Assembly (NCBI RefSeq): GCF_014083865.1
Contig: NZ_JACEFA010000003.1
Span: forward strand, 62,001-126,000
Reading direction: 5' to 3'
Length of the DNA: 64,000 nt
Origin: Paraliobacillus salinarum
GTDB taxonomy: Bacteria; Bacillota; Bacilli; Bacillales; Amphibacillaceae
The position numbers and the translations under genes are program-made. The notes beneath the pieces are model-generated. The model made no database searches, was not told the origin of the DNA, and saw nothing but the letters and a program-made list of their open reading frames with translations. Below, in pieces: positions 28,482-38,191 of the stretch. The stretch's first letter is position 1; each line of letters begins with the position of its first letter.

Positions 28482-30452
28482 TTAATTAAGCTTAAATTGT
28501 TTAACCATTTCATCTAATTTTTCAGATAACTCCTCTAAAGAATTCGTATTAGTTGTAATTCCACCAATTAAATTACTAATTTCAGCAATAGAAGCTGACG
28601 TTTCTTCCACACCAGCCGCTGACTCCTCTGAAACTGATGCGATATTTTCAATAGAATCATTAATCTTTGTACTATTTTCAGAAATTCGCTTAAAGTGAGC
28701 ATTAATTGTAGAAATATTATTATCCATTTCTACAACGGATTGGTCAATTTTTTTGAATTCTTGTCCAGTTAATTGAATTTGTTTTGCGCCTTCATCCACT
28801 TGGTTGTAACCCTTTGTTAATGAAGTAACAACATTACTTGATTCAACTTGAATATTACCGACAATATCTGTTATTTCTAGAACCGATTCTGATACTTGTT
28901 CAGATAATTTTCTAACCTCTTCAGCAACAACTGCAAATCCATTCCCTTCTTCTCCAGCGCGAGCCGCTTCTATAGCTGCATTTAAAGCGAGCAGATTGGT
29001 TTGTTCCGAGATGTCTTGAATCACATTAATTAAAGATGATATTTTTTTAGTCTGCTCATCTAATGTTCCCACTTTCTCGACAGATTCCTTTACTAAGCTG
29101 TAAATGGTGTTCATTTGTACAACAGATTGATTCATCATTTCATTACTACTTTTTGCAATGTTCAATACTCCATTCGATGATTCTTGTACCATTGCACCGT
29201 TCTCAGAAGCCTCAGTAATTCGATTGGATAAATCGCTCATTTGTTCAGCTAAGTCAGAAGCTGCATCTGCTTGTTGATCTGTACCAGAGGCAAGTTCCTG
29301 CATAGTTGAGGCTACTTGATTGCTTCCATCATATATTTCATTACTTGATTGCTTAACTAAAGTTGACTGTTCCCTCACTACTCCAGAAAGGTTTGTAATT
29401 TTCTCTAGCATATCCTTTAACTTAGCTTGCGTACTTATAACAGACCTAGCTAATTGCCCAAATTCATCTTGTCTGCCTTGCGCTTGCAGATAATTTGTTA
29501 AGTCACCCTTTGCAATTTGATCCATAACAAGCGTTATTTGTTGTATTGGCTTAGAAAAAAATCTACTTAAGAAGAGTGCAATAATTACCACGAGCACGAT
29601 CGTTATTAAGGCAATTTCTAAAATATAAAACATAAGCTCTTTATTTATATTTAAAACGTCAGTTGCATCTTGTTTAATCTCCATCACACCAATTGCTTCT
29701 GAGTGTGTTGGATCATACAACGGCATATAATATTCCATACTTGTATCTGACTCCTGCGAAATCTCTTCTCCCGCAACAACCTGCTCTAATGTCGATTGAT
29801 CATCAAACATACTACCTGCTTCAGCTTGATTGGAAGTGACCAATACTTTCCCTTCCGTGTTCAAAATATTTAGTTGAACGCCTTTTAATGTATCTGTAAT
29901 CGTTTGAATTACTTGACCATTTAAGCCCGTTTGCAACGTTCCTATCACTTCATTATTATAAACAAGTGGAACGAAAGCTCTGACAGATAGCCCACTATTT
30001 CCAAATTCAAATCCTGAAATCCCTTCATTATCAAGAGCAGCTTGAATAGAAGAAATATCACTCTTGTCATCACCAAATTTTTCAGGGTTATGCCCTCTTA
30101 GAAAAACCGTTCCATTTTTATCACCTAGTTCAAAAACATCGAACTGGTGTTCCGATTCAAGTCTTTTAAATATTGGTGTAATAACTTCTATCAATTGTTC
30201 ACGATCACGATTTTTAAAAGCTTCTAACATTTCTCCATTTTCTGCGTATGATTGAGTAATTGATAATAAATCTTCTGAAACACGATCTAACTGCTCTGAA
30301 ACAGTTTCTGTTGAAGCATCCAAATTTTTATGTAAGATGTTTTCAAATCCTTGGTTAGTTTTAAAATAAAGAATCGAACTAATTACAATTAAAGGAATAA
30401 TAGCTACTAATAACAAGGATAAAAACAACTTTGCTTTGACTGATTTAAACAC
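28482..30452 (-). CDS. Methyl-accepting chemotaxis protein with Cache-type sensor (chemoreceptor 3)
   Basis: About 656 residues. Membrane helix (first ~25), an extracytoplasmic Cache-type sensor of ~240 residues ([24 protein letters not shown] and [20 protein letters not shown] are typical), second helix near [18 protein letters not shown], and the signalling tip [20 protein letters not shown]. The tip-proximal sequence [20 protein letters not shown] differs from the other three receptors ([20 protein letters not shown]), so it is a distinct lineage. GTG 30452 follows GAGAGG by nine bases. Confidence 0.94.
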   Translation of the reverse strand: MFKSVKAKLFLSLLLVAIIPLIVISSILYFKTNQGFENILHKNLDASTETVSEQLDRVSEDLLSITQSYAENGEMLEAFKNRDREQLIEVITPIFKRLESEHQFDVFELGDKNGTVFLRGHNPEKFGDDKSDISSIQAALDNEGISGFEFGNSGLSVRAFVPLVYNNEVIGTLQTGLNGQVIQTITDTLKGVQLNILNTEGKVLVTSNQAEAGSMFDDQSTLEQVVAGEEISQESDTSMEYYMPLYDPTHSEAIGVMEIKQDATDVLNINKELMFYILEIALITIVLVVIIALFLSRFFSKPIQQITLVMDQIAKGDLTNYLQAQGRQDEFGQLARSVISTQAKLKDMLEKITNLSGVVREQSTLVKQSSNEIYDGSNQVASTMQELASGTDQQADAASDLAEQMSDLSNRITEASENGAMVQESSNGVLNIAKSSNEMMNQSVVQMNTIYSLVKESVEKVGTLDEQTKKISSLINVIQDISEQTNLLALNAAIEAARAGEEGNGFAVVAEEVRKLSEQVSESVLEITDIVGNIQVESSNVVTSLTKGYNQVDEGAKQIQLTGQEFKKIDQSVVEMDNNISTINAHFKRISENSTKINDSIENIASVSEESAAGVEETSASIAEISNLIGGITTNTNSLEELSEKLDEMVKQFKLN

Positions 30453-30467
30453 AATTTCACGCCTCTC

Positions 30468-30505
30468 AAATGTAATGGTATCCAATAAAGAATACCATTA
30501 CATTT
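30468..30505. repeat. Perfect 14-bp inverted repeat just upstream of chemoreceptor 3
   Basis: Arms 30468-30481 and 30492-30505 (AAATGTAATGGTAT and its complement) with a 10-base loop, ending two bases from the GAGAGG ribosome site. Could be an operator or an RNA hairpin that controls translation. Confidence 0.7.
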
Positions 30506-30613
30506 TGACAAAATCTATGGATTTTTATAACGTTTTCGACAAATTTCTTTGAGCATAAGCATAGCATTGGACTAATAAACACATTACTTCTTAAAGATAT
30601 AATCAATATAGTC

Positions 30614-31209
30614 TTATTTTATTTTTTTACCCTCATATAGCCTCTCAACAATTCGATTCTCTTTATATATAATGTTCATGTTCCTAAAATGATCTTCTGC
30701 CTCATCTATTTGATAATACGTATGAACGACTTGCTGTCCATCTTCCAATTGTAAAAATGATCTTTTTTCTAAATTTCCCCTTCTCCAAAACCTTCGTCAT
30801 GTATAGACAAAAAATTAATAAAACATAAACCACCTGTTTTCAAAACCCTTTTCATTTCATTTATAGCCATGACGATATCATCTTTTTTCATATGAAAAAT
30901 GGTATTATAAGAGTAGATATAGCTAATTGAATGATCATTAAATGGAAGGTTTCTTATATCGCCTTTTCTAATATTTAATGCTAAATTGTGGTTGATAGCA
31001 AAGATGCTGGCTTTTTTTATTTGACCATCGTTTAACTCAATCCCATATGTTTGATAGTCAAATTGCTTAAAAAGAGCAAGTGGAGGAAAGGGTCCCCCTG
31101 CCCCGCAATCCAAAACACTCCGTTCTAAACCTTCATGGTTACAATAGCTTAAAAACTTGTATAACGGTGTTTGGTTGAATACATGTTCCATCTTTTTATC
31201 ACTTCCCAA
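30614..31209 (-). pseudogene. Frameshifted class I SAM-dependent methyltransferase
   Basis: The first 146 codons (31209 to 30769) encode a methyltransferase with motif I VLDCGAGGPFPPLALF, acidic YGIELND and GDIRNLPF. The frame then stops after DEGFGEGEI. In the -1 frame the reading continues without stop for about 50 codons to TAA at 30614, encoding FLQLEDGQQVVHTYYQ and ENRIVERLYEGKK, the expected C-terminal part. One base is apparently missing at or near the GGGG run around 30777-30780. A true pseudogene or a sequencing error are both possible; programmed frameshifting is unlikely. Confidence 0.78.
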
Positions 31210-31276
31210 TCATTTATTTCTTTTTATCTTTACACTATTATACAATAGAAAAATCCTAATATAATTCGCAAATTAT

Positions 31277-31320
31277 AAAAAAGCTGTATGCGTTAGACTT
31301 ACTAACGCATACAGCTTTTA
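31277..31320 (-). terminator. Terminator after chemoreceptor 4
   Basis: Perfect 18-base arms (31279-31296 and 31302-31319) around a five-base loop, with T-rich end on the minus strand. Confidence 0.88.
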
Positions 31321-31338
31321 TTAATTCCTTAATAGATA

Positions 31339-33033
31339 TTAAACTTTGAAACGATTAATTAATTCATTTAATTCTTCTGCTAATCCTGAAAGGTGCTGTG
31401 AACTGTCAGCAACCTCATCCATAGAACTACTTGCTTGTTGTGTTGAGGCAGCAGTTTCTTCTACTCCAGCCGCCGCTTCCTCAGATACGGAAGCAATTTC
31501 TTCTACTGACTTATTCATTTCCTGTGTCTTAGTAGAAACTTCTAACAGACTTTGTGATGTTGCATGAATGCTTGTTACCATTTCTTTCACTGAATCAGTA
31601 ATTTGATCAAAAATCTCATCTGTCGCTTTAATTTGAACCGTCCCTTGTTCAACCTCATTATATCCATCTTTTAATGCTGTTGAAACAACATCTGATTCAG
31701 ATTGGATGGAAGTAACTATTTTAGTAATATCATTTACCGATAATGCAACTTGTTCCGCTAACTTTCTTACTTCATCTGCTACAACAGCGAATCCTTTTCC
31801 GTGCTCACCTGCTCTTGCAGCTTCAATTGCAGCATTTAAAGCTAATAAGTTTGTTTGGTCAGCGATATCTTTAATAACTAAAACAAGTTTCGAAATTTCT
31901 TGAGTTTGGTCGTCTAACTTTTTCATCTTATCTACTGAATCTTTAACAATGTGATTAATCTTCGTCATTTGTTCTGTAGATGTTTGCATCGATTGACTTC
32001 CTCTATTTGTCATCTCTAGAACATTAGAGGAATTAGATTCAATATTCTCACCGTTTTTATTTACATCTTCTACTTTATTCGTAAACATTCCCATAAGATT
32101 CGCTAAGTCACTTGTACTATTTGCTTGAGTTTCTGCACCTGTAGCTAACTCTTCCATTGTAACTGCAACTTGTTCAGTACCCAGTTTCACTTCATTAGCC
32201 GCATTCGTAAGTTTCTCACCTTGAATCGTTACTGTTTCAGAAACCGCATTAATTCTATTTAACAGTTCTCGCGTATTATCTGTCATTTCATTAGTAGAAC
32301 GGACAAGCTCACCAATTTCATCATTTGCTTTTATCTCTAAAGTACCTTGAGTAAAGTCACCATCCGCAATAGTCTTCATTCTATCTTTTACTTTAACAAT
32401 TGGTTTAGAAATAATACTTGCAGTTCTTAAGGCAACTATAACAGCCATAGCAATAATAATAAGTATTAATGCTAGATCAATAATTAAAGAAACTTTACCA
32501 AAAAGTTGATTATCGTTGGATTTCTCGCCCAACATCTTGTCGCCTTTATCTACAACTGCTTTTAACTCTGAGGTTATTTCCTCTTCAAGGGGTTTTACCT
32601 GCTCACGCATAATCTTCATAGCAGCATCTTTGTTACCAGCATCGTATTTTTCAAGCACAAGGTTTGTTGTCTCGCCCCATACTACCTTTCGTTCTATTGT
32701 ACCTTCAATACTTTCCGCAAAAGGGGATTTCAATAACTGATTTTCTAATGCTATACTTTCTTCTGTTTTATTAACAAATTCATCTCTAAATTCCTCATCT
32801 TCATAAAGTAGGTAACCCCGAATTAAAGAAGTTCTGTCTGTCATATCTAATGCAATTTCATCAACTAGATTTAAGAATGGCTGATAAACGTCAACCATTT
32901 CCGTTGTATTATCATTTAATTTCTTTATAGCCAATACATTATATACACCTAACGCAACCACTAAAAAAATTACAATTGAAAAACCAAACAAGATTTTCTT
33001 CCTAATACTGTTAAAACGAAACAACTTCCCCAT
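31339..33033 (-). CDS. Methyl-accepting chemotaxis protein (chemoreceptor 4)
   Basis: About 564 residues: first membrane helix about 13-33, helical sensor with [15 protein letters not shown] like receptor 1, second helix about 185-207, HAMP, and signalling tip [22 protein letters not shown] 33033 (MGKLFRF) follows AGAAGGTG; the longer frame to 33081 lacks a ribosome site. A close paralogue of the receptor at 21678, probably from a local duplication that later diverged in the sensor. Confidence 0.94.
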   Translation of the reverse strand: MGKLFRFNSIRKKILFGFSIVIFLVVALGVYNVLAIKKLNDNTTEMVDVYQPFLNLVDEIALDMTDRTSLIRGYLLYEDEEFRDEFVNKTEESIALENQLLKSPFAESIEGTIERKVVWGETTNLVLEKYDAGNKDAAMKIMREQVKPLEEEITSELKAVVDKGDKMLGEKSNDNQLFGKVSLIIDLALILIIIAMAVIVALRTASIISKPIVKVKDRMKTIADGDFTQGTLEIKANDEIGELVRSTNEMTDNTRELLNRINAVSETVTIQGEKLTNAANEVKLGTEQVAVTMEELATGAETQANSTSDLANLMGMFTNKVEDVNKNGENIESNSSNVLEMTNRGSQSMQTSTEQMTKINHIVKDSVDKMKKLDDQTQEISKLVLVIKDIADQTNLLALNAAIEAARAGEHGKGFAVVADEVRKLAEQVALSVNDITKIVTSIQSESDVVSTALKDGYNEVEQGTVQIKATDEIFDQITDSVKEMVTSIHATSQSLLEVSTKTQEMNKSVEEIASVSEEAAAGVEETAASTQQASSSMDEVADSSQHLSGLAEELNELINRFKV

Positions 33034-33136
33034 TTTTATACACCTTCTACCTTCATATTTTTCATATGAAATATCCACCAAAAACTAAAAAATTAACAAG
33101 CACATATTCTTGATGTCATTTCTAAGATCATTTTTA

Positions 33137-33163
33137 ATATCGGTAATTAATTTCTTTTTTTTA
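33137..33163 (-). promoter_or_regulatory. SigD promoter of chemoreceptor 4
   Basis: TAAA (33160-33163), 15 bases, ACCGATAT (33137-33144): seven of eight in the -10 and the right spacing. The rest of 33164-33440 is AT-rich and shows no gene. Confidence 0.7.
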
Positions 33164-33441
33164 GTGAAATACACTACTGTTTACCTAGTACAAATTACCA
33201 TTACATTAAATTGTAAATTAAGTAGTATATAATTACTGATTATAATTTCTTTTTATCGACTTTTTAAACTTCAAAATATAAAAAATCATTAAAAAACGAT
33301 TAATTTTCCCTTTTCATAGTTCAAAAGAATTATTTTTTCAATAAATGTATTTTTTAATTTATAGTATGAATTTTATGAAATAATTACTTTAAAGTTATTT
33401 ATAGAAGGAGATAATCCAATCACAACACCTTTTAACTATAT

Positions 33442-33477
33442 GAAGAAAGGCAGGGATCTTATTCCCCACCTTTCTTC
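33442..33477. terminator. Hairpin after the PTS operon
   Basis: Near-perfect 15-base arms (GAAGAAAGG... with ...CCTTTCTTC) and a six-base loop, 17 bases past the stop of the TrpA-like gene. No long T-run. Confidence 0.55.
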
Positions 33478-33493
33478 ACTTACTTTTATATAG

Positions 33494-34192
33494 TTACAAT
33501 GAAACATTTTTTAAACTTTTTAAATACGAAGTGACAGTTTCTAAGGATTCGCTTGCAATCATTTTCACAAAAAAAGATCCAATAATTACGCCATCTGCAC
33601 CATTATAATACACACTAGCAACATCTTGTTCGTCTTTGATCCCAAACCCAACAAAAATGGGTAGATTGCTATACTTTCTAATTCGTTCTATTGTTTCAAT
33701 GTAATTTGTAGGTACTTGGTTAAAGCTCCCCGTTTTTCCAGCACCACTCATACAATAGGCAAATACGCGATTATTCTTCAGCTGTTCTTCTAATAATTGA
33801 TCTGACATCGTTTCATTATACAGTTGGATAGGCATTGGATAATCTTCTAACGTAATTTCTTGATCTACGCACAATATACCATCTATTAACTGACTATCGA
33901 TAGTGAATAGATCATAATTATCCACTCCTTCTTTATATGTCATAAGAACAACTTTAAATGTGTATTTTTCTTTAATCTTCATGAGGATTTGATTTAAATA
34001 CGTTCTATCAAATCCTTGGACTAATACCTGCTGATGACTTTCTTTAATAACCGCACCATCCATGTGGGGGTCTGTTACCGGAATGCCAAGCTCTAATACA
34101 TCTACCTTGTGTAAATCCATTATGTCTAATATTTCAAAAAAACGATCTTCATTAGGATAGCAACATGGTAGATAAAGGGCGAGTTGTTTCAT
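33494..34192 (-). CDS. TrpA-like (beta/alpha)8-barrel protein in a PTS operon
   Basis: 232 residues, similar to tryptophan synthase alpha. The catalytic pair is conserved: Glu34 and Asp45 in VLELGIPVTDPHMDGAVIK (E49 and D60 of TrpA). A flexible loop-6 equivalent is SGAGKTGSFNQ, and phosphate-binding segments are VGFGIKDEQD and GADGVIIGSF. It is shorter than real TrpA (~265) and there are no other trp genes here. Coupled to the EIIC gene (gap six bases), it more likely cleaves or isomerises a phosphorylated compound brought in by the PTS. Function unproven. Confidence 0.75.
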   Translation of the reverse strand: MKQLALYLPCCYPNEDRFFEILDIMDLHKVDVLELGIPVTDPHMDGAVIKESHQQVLVQGFDRTYLNQILMKIKEKYTFKVVLMTYKEGVDNYDLFTIDSQLIDGILCVDQEITLEDYPMPIQLYNETMSDQLLEEQLKNNRVFAYCMSGAGKTGSFNQVPTNYIETIERIRKYSNLPIFVGFGIKDEQDVASVYYNGADGVIIGSFFVKMIASESLETVTSYLKSLKNVSL

Positions 34193-34198
34193 AAACCA

Positions 34199-35476
34199 TT
34201 ACCCTCCTATCAGCTTCAACAGCATACCCATTAATGGCCCGTATAGAGCATAGTCTGTTTCACTAAGAATACGCATGATAGAACCATAAGAACCTATATG
34301 CTGAAGCAATAATGCTTGTCCTATAATTAGGATTAAACCATTCGTGAATGAACCAATTAACGCGCCTCTAATTCCACCTGTCGAATTACCGAAAATGGCA
34401 GTTACTGCACCTGTAAAAAACGTTGGTATTAACGCTGGAAAAACTGCTATCGGATAATCAACTATAGCTAAAATGAACATCCCTACAAATCCAGCTACTA
34501 AACTAGTTAAGAAACCTACGATTACTGAAGTTGGATAATTTGGGAATAATAACGGTACATCCAAACCTGGCTTGGCATTCGGAATTAATTTATCTGCAAT
34601 ACCATGGAATGCTGGGATGATTTCAGCCAACAACATCCTTACCCCAGATAAAATAATGGTAATCCATAAACCAAACTGTAAACCATTTAGTAAAGAGAAA
34701 GTAACAATATCTCTTCCTCCACTAATATTATCTGCTACCCAAGCTGGATTAGAAATAAGTGATACAACTAAAAATAATAGCGTCATAATAACTGTTAATG
34801 CAATAGTCATTTCTCGTAGGAAGTTTAAGCTTTTTGGTATTTTAATATCTTCTAAATCGTTTTTCTTATTACCTAGTAAACCTCCAAGTTTCGCTGCGAT
34901 CCAAACACCACTGGAACTTGAGTGACCTAAAGTAAATCCTTCGCCACCTTTTATATTTTTCATTAAAGGTGCCACATATGAACAAGTAAATGTTAAATAA
35001 AAACCTAGAATAAGAGAACCTGTTAATACAAGCGGAATGAATCCCATGTTTGTACCAAATTTAAGTAGAGCTGCAATTAATCCTGCATAGAAAAAAGATA
35101 CATGTGCAGATAAATGCACATATTTAAATGGTGTTATACGTGCAAATAAAATATGAATAATAAATCCTAATGCGAAAATTAACGCCATTTCCGTTCCTAT
35201 CTCTACAAAACTTTCCATTTGTGCTTCTTCAAGTGTAGGAATCTCCGCATTTAACTGAAATACTTTACTGAGCATTGGTTGTAATGGGAGCAAGGAAACT
35301 CCTAGTGATTGTGCACCAGTATTAATAAGTAAAAAACCTATCATTGTTTTAACTGTAGACGAAACTAATGAGTCAAAGCTCTTTCGTTGTATTAATAGAC
35401 CTACTAGCACAACAGCTCCAATTACAAATACTGCTTGACTGAATATATTGTTAATGAGATACATAAGAAAATCCAT
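34199..35476 (-). CDS. PTS EIIC permease, ascorbate (UlaA/SgaT) family
   Basis: 425 residues, about 11 membrane helices. The beginning (NNIFSQAVFVIGAVVLVGLLIQRKSF, then GFLLINTGAQSLG) and the later segments GLIAALLKFGTNMGFIPL and HSSSSGVWIAAKLGGLLG fit the ascorbate-type EIIC family. It phosphorylates its substrate during import using the EIIB encoded upstream. The exact sugar or sugar acid cannot be fixed from sequence. A 138-base gap with a hairpin separates it from EIIB. Confidence 0.88.
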   Translation of the reverse strand: MDFLMYLINNIFSQAVFVIGAVVLVGLLIQRKSFDSLVSSTVKTMIGFLLINTGAQSLGVSLLPLQPMLSKVFQLNAEIPTLEEAQMESFVEIGTEMALIFALGFIIHILFARITPFKYVHLSAHVSFFYAGLIAALLKFGTNMGFIPLVLTGSLILGFYLTFTCSYVAPLMKNIKGGEGFTLGHSSSSGVWIAAKLGGLLGNKKNDLEDIKIPKSLNFLREMTIALTVIMTLLFLVVSLISNPAWVADNISGGRDIVTFSLLNGLQFGLWITIILSGVRMLLAEIIPAFHGIADKLIPNAKPGLDVPLLFPNYPTSVIVGFLTSLVAGFVGMFILAIVDYPIAVFPALIPTFFTGAVTAIFGNSTGGIRGALIGSFTNGLILIIGQALLLQHIGSYGSIMRILSETDYALYGPLMGMLLKLIGG

Positions 35477-35561
35477 TAGCTGCTCTCTCCTTTTTTATCG
35501 CACTGCAATAGTAATTGACTAAAGTCATAGATACATAATATGCTCATAGACAATAGTTATC

Positions 35562-35595
35562 CTGTCCCATAAGCATAAGTTAGCATTACGGGACA
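35562..35595. repeat. Hairpin between EIIB and EIIC genes
   Basis: TGTCCC...GGGACA arms with further pairing (ATAAGC/GCATTA-type) in the 138-base intercistronic gap. It may protect or process the mRNA and set the EIIB:EIIC ratio. No T-run. Confidence 0.5.
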
Positions 35596-35615
35596 TCAAA
35601 TATTTACAAACACGA

Positions 35616-35885
35616 TTAATTGATTACTTTCAATAATTCTGTTCTTAAAAATTCTTTATCCATCATGTTATCTATTCTAACAACCTTGGCTTTTGAGTTT
35701 CTTAAAATGTCCGCAAAATCAGATGTGGTAATTACAATATCATAATCATCAGCACTAACAGACCCAATATCAGATGCATCTACAGTTGCCTCTACACCTT
35801 CATTTGATAAAATTTGTTGAGCGAATACTTTAAGCATCATACTACTCCCTACGCCGGCTCCACAAACTGTCACTATTTTATACAT
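35616..35885 (-). CDS. PTS EIIB component, ascorbate (UlaB/SgaB) family
   Basis: 89 residues. The phospho-cysteine loop VCGAGVGSSMMLK near the N-terminus defines PTS_IIB of the lactate/galactitol/ascorbate superfamily. It accepts phosphate from an EIIA and passes it to the incoming substrate in EIIC. It starts right at the stop codon of the regulator gene, whose C-terminal EIIA domain is the only candidate phosphate donor seen here. Confidence 0.9.
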   Translation of the reverse strand: MYKIVTVCGAGVGSSMMLKVFAQQILSNEGVEATVDASDIGSVSADDYDIVITTSDFADILRNSKAKVVRIDNMMDKEFLRTELLKVIN

Positions 35886-37958
35886 TTACTTATCCCCCTT
35901 AAAAATTCGCATGATATCTTCTGCTGTTTTAGCATTTAGTATTTCTTCCAATTTCTCTTCTTGATTTAAGACACCTACTAATTCCGATAAAGCCGTTAGG
36001 TGAGTCTCATGATCAATTGCACATAATCCAATGACAATTCTCACAGGATCATTTGTACGATGCCCGAATACAATTGGTTCTTTTAATGTAACAATACTAA
36101 AGCCAATATCTTTCGCACCATATTCTGGTCTGGCATGCGGCATCGCTATACCTGGCGCAATAACAATATACGTACCGTTTTCTTTTACATTATCAAGCAT
36201 TGCTTGAATATATTTTTCTTCAATAAGATTGTTCTTTAGAAGTAATTCACCACTTAATTTAACTGCACTATCTCTGTCTTTTACTTCTGCTTGTGTTTCT
36301 ATTAGATTTTCATTTAAAACTTCAATTAACACAGGATGTGATCTCCTCTCCGGATTTGGTAACTTTGTTTTTTCACTTTGAAAATATTGTTGTAATTTTT
36401 CCTGAAGTACTTTCGGATCATGAATCGTACAGTAAGGTTCTATAATTTTCAAAATGTCGAACACAAGCAATTCTTGCCCCTCAAACTTTTCTAATAGCAA
36501 AGTTAATTTCTTAATATCTTCTTTTAACAAAACAGGATTTACATTGACTACTTTTATCTCCTGCAATGTTAATGGGACTGTTGTGATCACTAAATCAACT
36601 ATTTGTTCTTTAACGATTTCTGAAGCTTGTCTAGCTGGAAATGCCCCAAGTACTCTTATCCGAAACAAATTTTTTAATTGTGTGGCTAACATTTGTGATG
36701 TACTCATTCCTGTGTCGCAAACAATAATGACAACTGGTTTTCTTCTCGTTCGTTTCTTTTGCCTTTCTAACGCAGCTGTAACATACATCGTTATAAAAGA
36801 AGCTTCATCTTCATTAAAGCCAACACCTAATTGAGCTTCTATTATAGGAATTGTTCGCATGACATGATTATGAACATAATGATAATTTTGCTTTATTGCA
36901 TCCAACACAGGATTATCAATGGATGTTCCATTACTAAGTCGGTATATTGCAGGTCTAAGATGAGCCATTAATCCATTGAACAACTGTTCATCCTCTATAA
37001 ATGAAACATGAAAAATAGATTCAAGCTCTTCAATAAACGTCCGGGTTACCATTTGTAATGGAAGCCACTGTTCATTTGTATTACCATATTGATTCGTATC
37101 CTGCAAACTACTACTAACTAGCTGCGAAGCAAAATACATCACTTCATTTTCCGGAAAACTAATCCCAAATGCACGATTAATTTCTTTTTTAACTATACAT
37201 GCTATCTCATATTCTCGCGTTGCTAAAACCCGATCTGAGATTGCATCCCTTCCTAACATTCGTCTCTGTTTCACTCGATTGATCGCTAAACCAAGATGAA
37301 GAATAACTCTGAAATACGAGTGATCTGAAATAATAATGTGTAATTTATGTTCTGCCATTCCGACTATACGTACAAGGTGATTGATTTCTTGAATGGAAAG
37401 AAATTCATTTAAGATAGACTGCTCGGTGTTGGTCATGTGAATACGGTTTCTTTTTTCCTCTCGAAAAACTGCCAGCAATGCTTTTCTTATAGATAACTCT
37501 CTTCCTTCTACTCTCAAGCCTTTGTAAGGATAGGACATTAGTGATAATTCATGTTCTTGAAACCACTGTTTCCAATACTTCATATCACTAATGACTGTAT
37601 TCCTTGATACTTTAAGAAAATTTGAGATTTGGTCAATCGTTACATAGCCCTGTTGAATTAATAAGAAATGTAAGGCAGAGTATTTTCTTTCTTCTGGTGT
37701 ATGAAAAATAAATTCTTCTTGATCAAGAAGCGATTTTAAATGTTGTAGCTCATTCTTCGTAAGCTGCAACGATACACCTTTTCCTTTTTGACGTTGTAAC
37801 ATAGGAAGTTTATTTTTATTTAAAAAATCATCTACTTCCATTAAGTCATTATAGATGGTACGTTGACTAACAGAAAAGTGCTTAGTTAGCTCTTTAATGG
37901 TAAACAAAAGGTCATTCTCTGTTAATAGTAAAGCAAGATCTCGCGCGCGATTGTTCAT
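35886..37958 (-). CDS. PRD-containing transcriptional regulator with EIIB- and EIIA-like domains (MtlR/UlaR-type)
   Basis: 690 residues. Order: DNA-binding HTH (about 10-60, FSVSQRTIYNDL), second HTH-like region (about 100-165), PRD1 (about 170-285, HLGLAINRVKQRR), PRD2 (about 300-400, MAHLRPAIYRLSNG), EIIB-like (VCDTGMSTSQMLA, about 408-490) and EIIA (PGIAMPHARPE, with the phospho-His, about 540-690). Activity is expected to be set by phosphorylation of PRD histidines by HPr and EII proteins. First gene of the regulator-EIIB-EIIC-TrpA-like operon. Confidence 0.92.
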   Translation of the reverse strand: MNNRARDLALLLTENDLLFTIKELTKHFSVSQRTIYNDLMEVDDFLNKNKLPMLQRQKGKGVSLQLTKNELQHLKSLLDQEEFIFHTPEERKYSALHFLLIQQGYVTIDQISNFLKVSRNTVISDMKYWKQWFQEHELSLMSYPYKGLRVEGRELSIRKALLAVFREEKRNRIHMTNTEQSILNEFLSIQEINHLVRIVGMAEHKLHIIISDHSYFRVILHLGLAINRVKQRRMLGRDAISDRVLATREYEIACIVKKEINRAFGISFPENEVMYFASQLVSSSLQDTNQYGNTNEQWLPLQMVTRTFIEELESIFHVSFIEDEQLFNGLMAHLRPAIYRLSNGTSIDNPVLDAIKQNYHYVHNHVMRTIPIIEAQLGVGFNEDEASFITMYVTAALERQKKRTRRKPVVIIVCDTGMSTSQMLATQLKNLFRIRVLGAFPARQASEIVKEQIVDLVITTVPLTLQEIKVVNVNPVLLKEDIKKLTLLLEKFEGQELLVFDILKIIEPYCTIHDPKVLQEKLQQYFQSEKTKLPNPERRSHPVLIEVLNENLIETQAEVKDRDSAVKLSGELLLKNNLIEEKYIQAMLDNVKENGTYIVIAPGIAMPHARPEYGAKDIGFSIVTLKEPIVFGHRTNDPVRIVIGLCAIDHETHLTALSELVGVLNQEEKLEEILNAKTAEDIMRIFKGDK

Positions 37959-38032
37959 CTATCTTCACCTCACATTTATTATAAGTAATCTTTTCATGTA
38001 CCACCAAGACCAAATACTTGCGTGTTATCTTG

Positions 38033-38070
38033 CAATCACTTGGTTGCAAATTGCAAAATCATTTTGCAAT
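38033..38070. repeat. TTGCAA repeats and 21-bp palindrome upstream of the PRD regulator
   Basis: ATTGCAAAAT/ATTTTGCAAT form a perfect inverted repeat around one base at 38050-38070; two more TTGCAA units stand just before it. A candidate operator 90 bases upstream of the regulator start. Confidence 0.5.
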
Positions 38071-38087
38071 TGATTGATTAACTACAC

Positions 38088-38122
38088 AAAAAAGAAAGCC
38101 TCACCGTTTTAGGTGTAGGCTT
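38088..38122 (-). terminator. Terminator after the epimerase-like gene
   Basis: AAGCCTACACC pairs with GGTGAGGCTT on the minus strand, followed by a T-rich run. Confidence 0.75.
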
Positions 38123-38191
38123 GTACTCTATTTTATAACAATGCATTGATAAAATCTTTCAAATTTGCAAGGAAAAACTTCATCTAAATGT

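Noticed and set aside
33082-33440. Intergenic stretch upstream of chemoreceptor 4 searched for a riboswitch or small gene
   Set aside because: Only the SigD promoter could be supported; the rest is AT-rich without convincing structure or coding frame.
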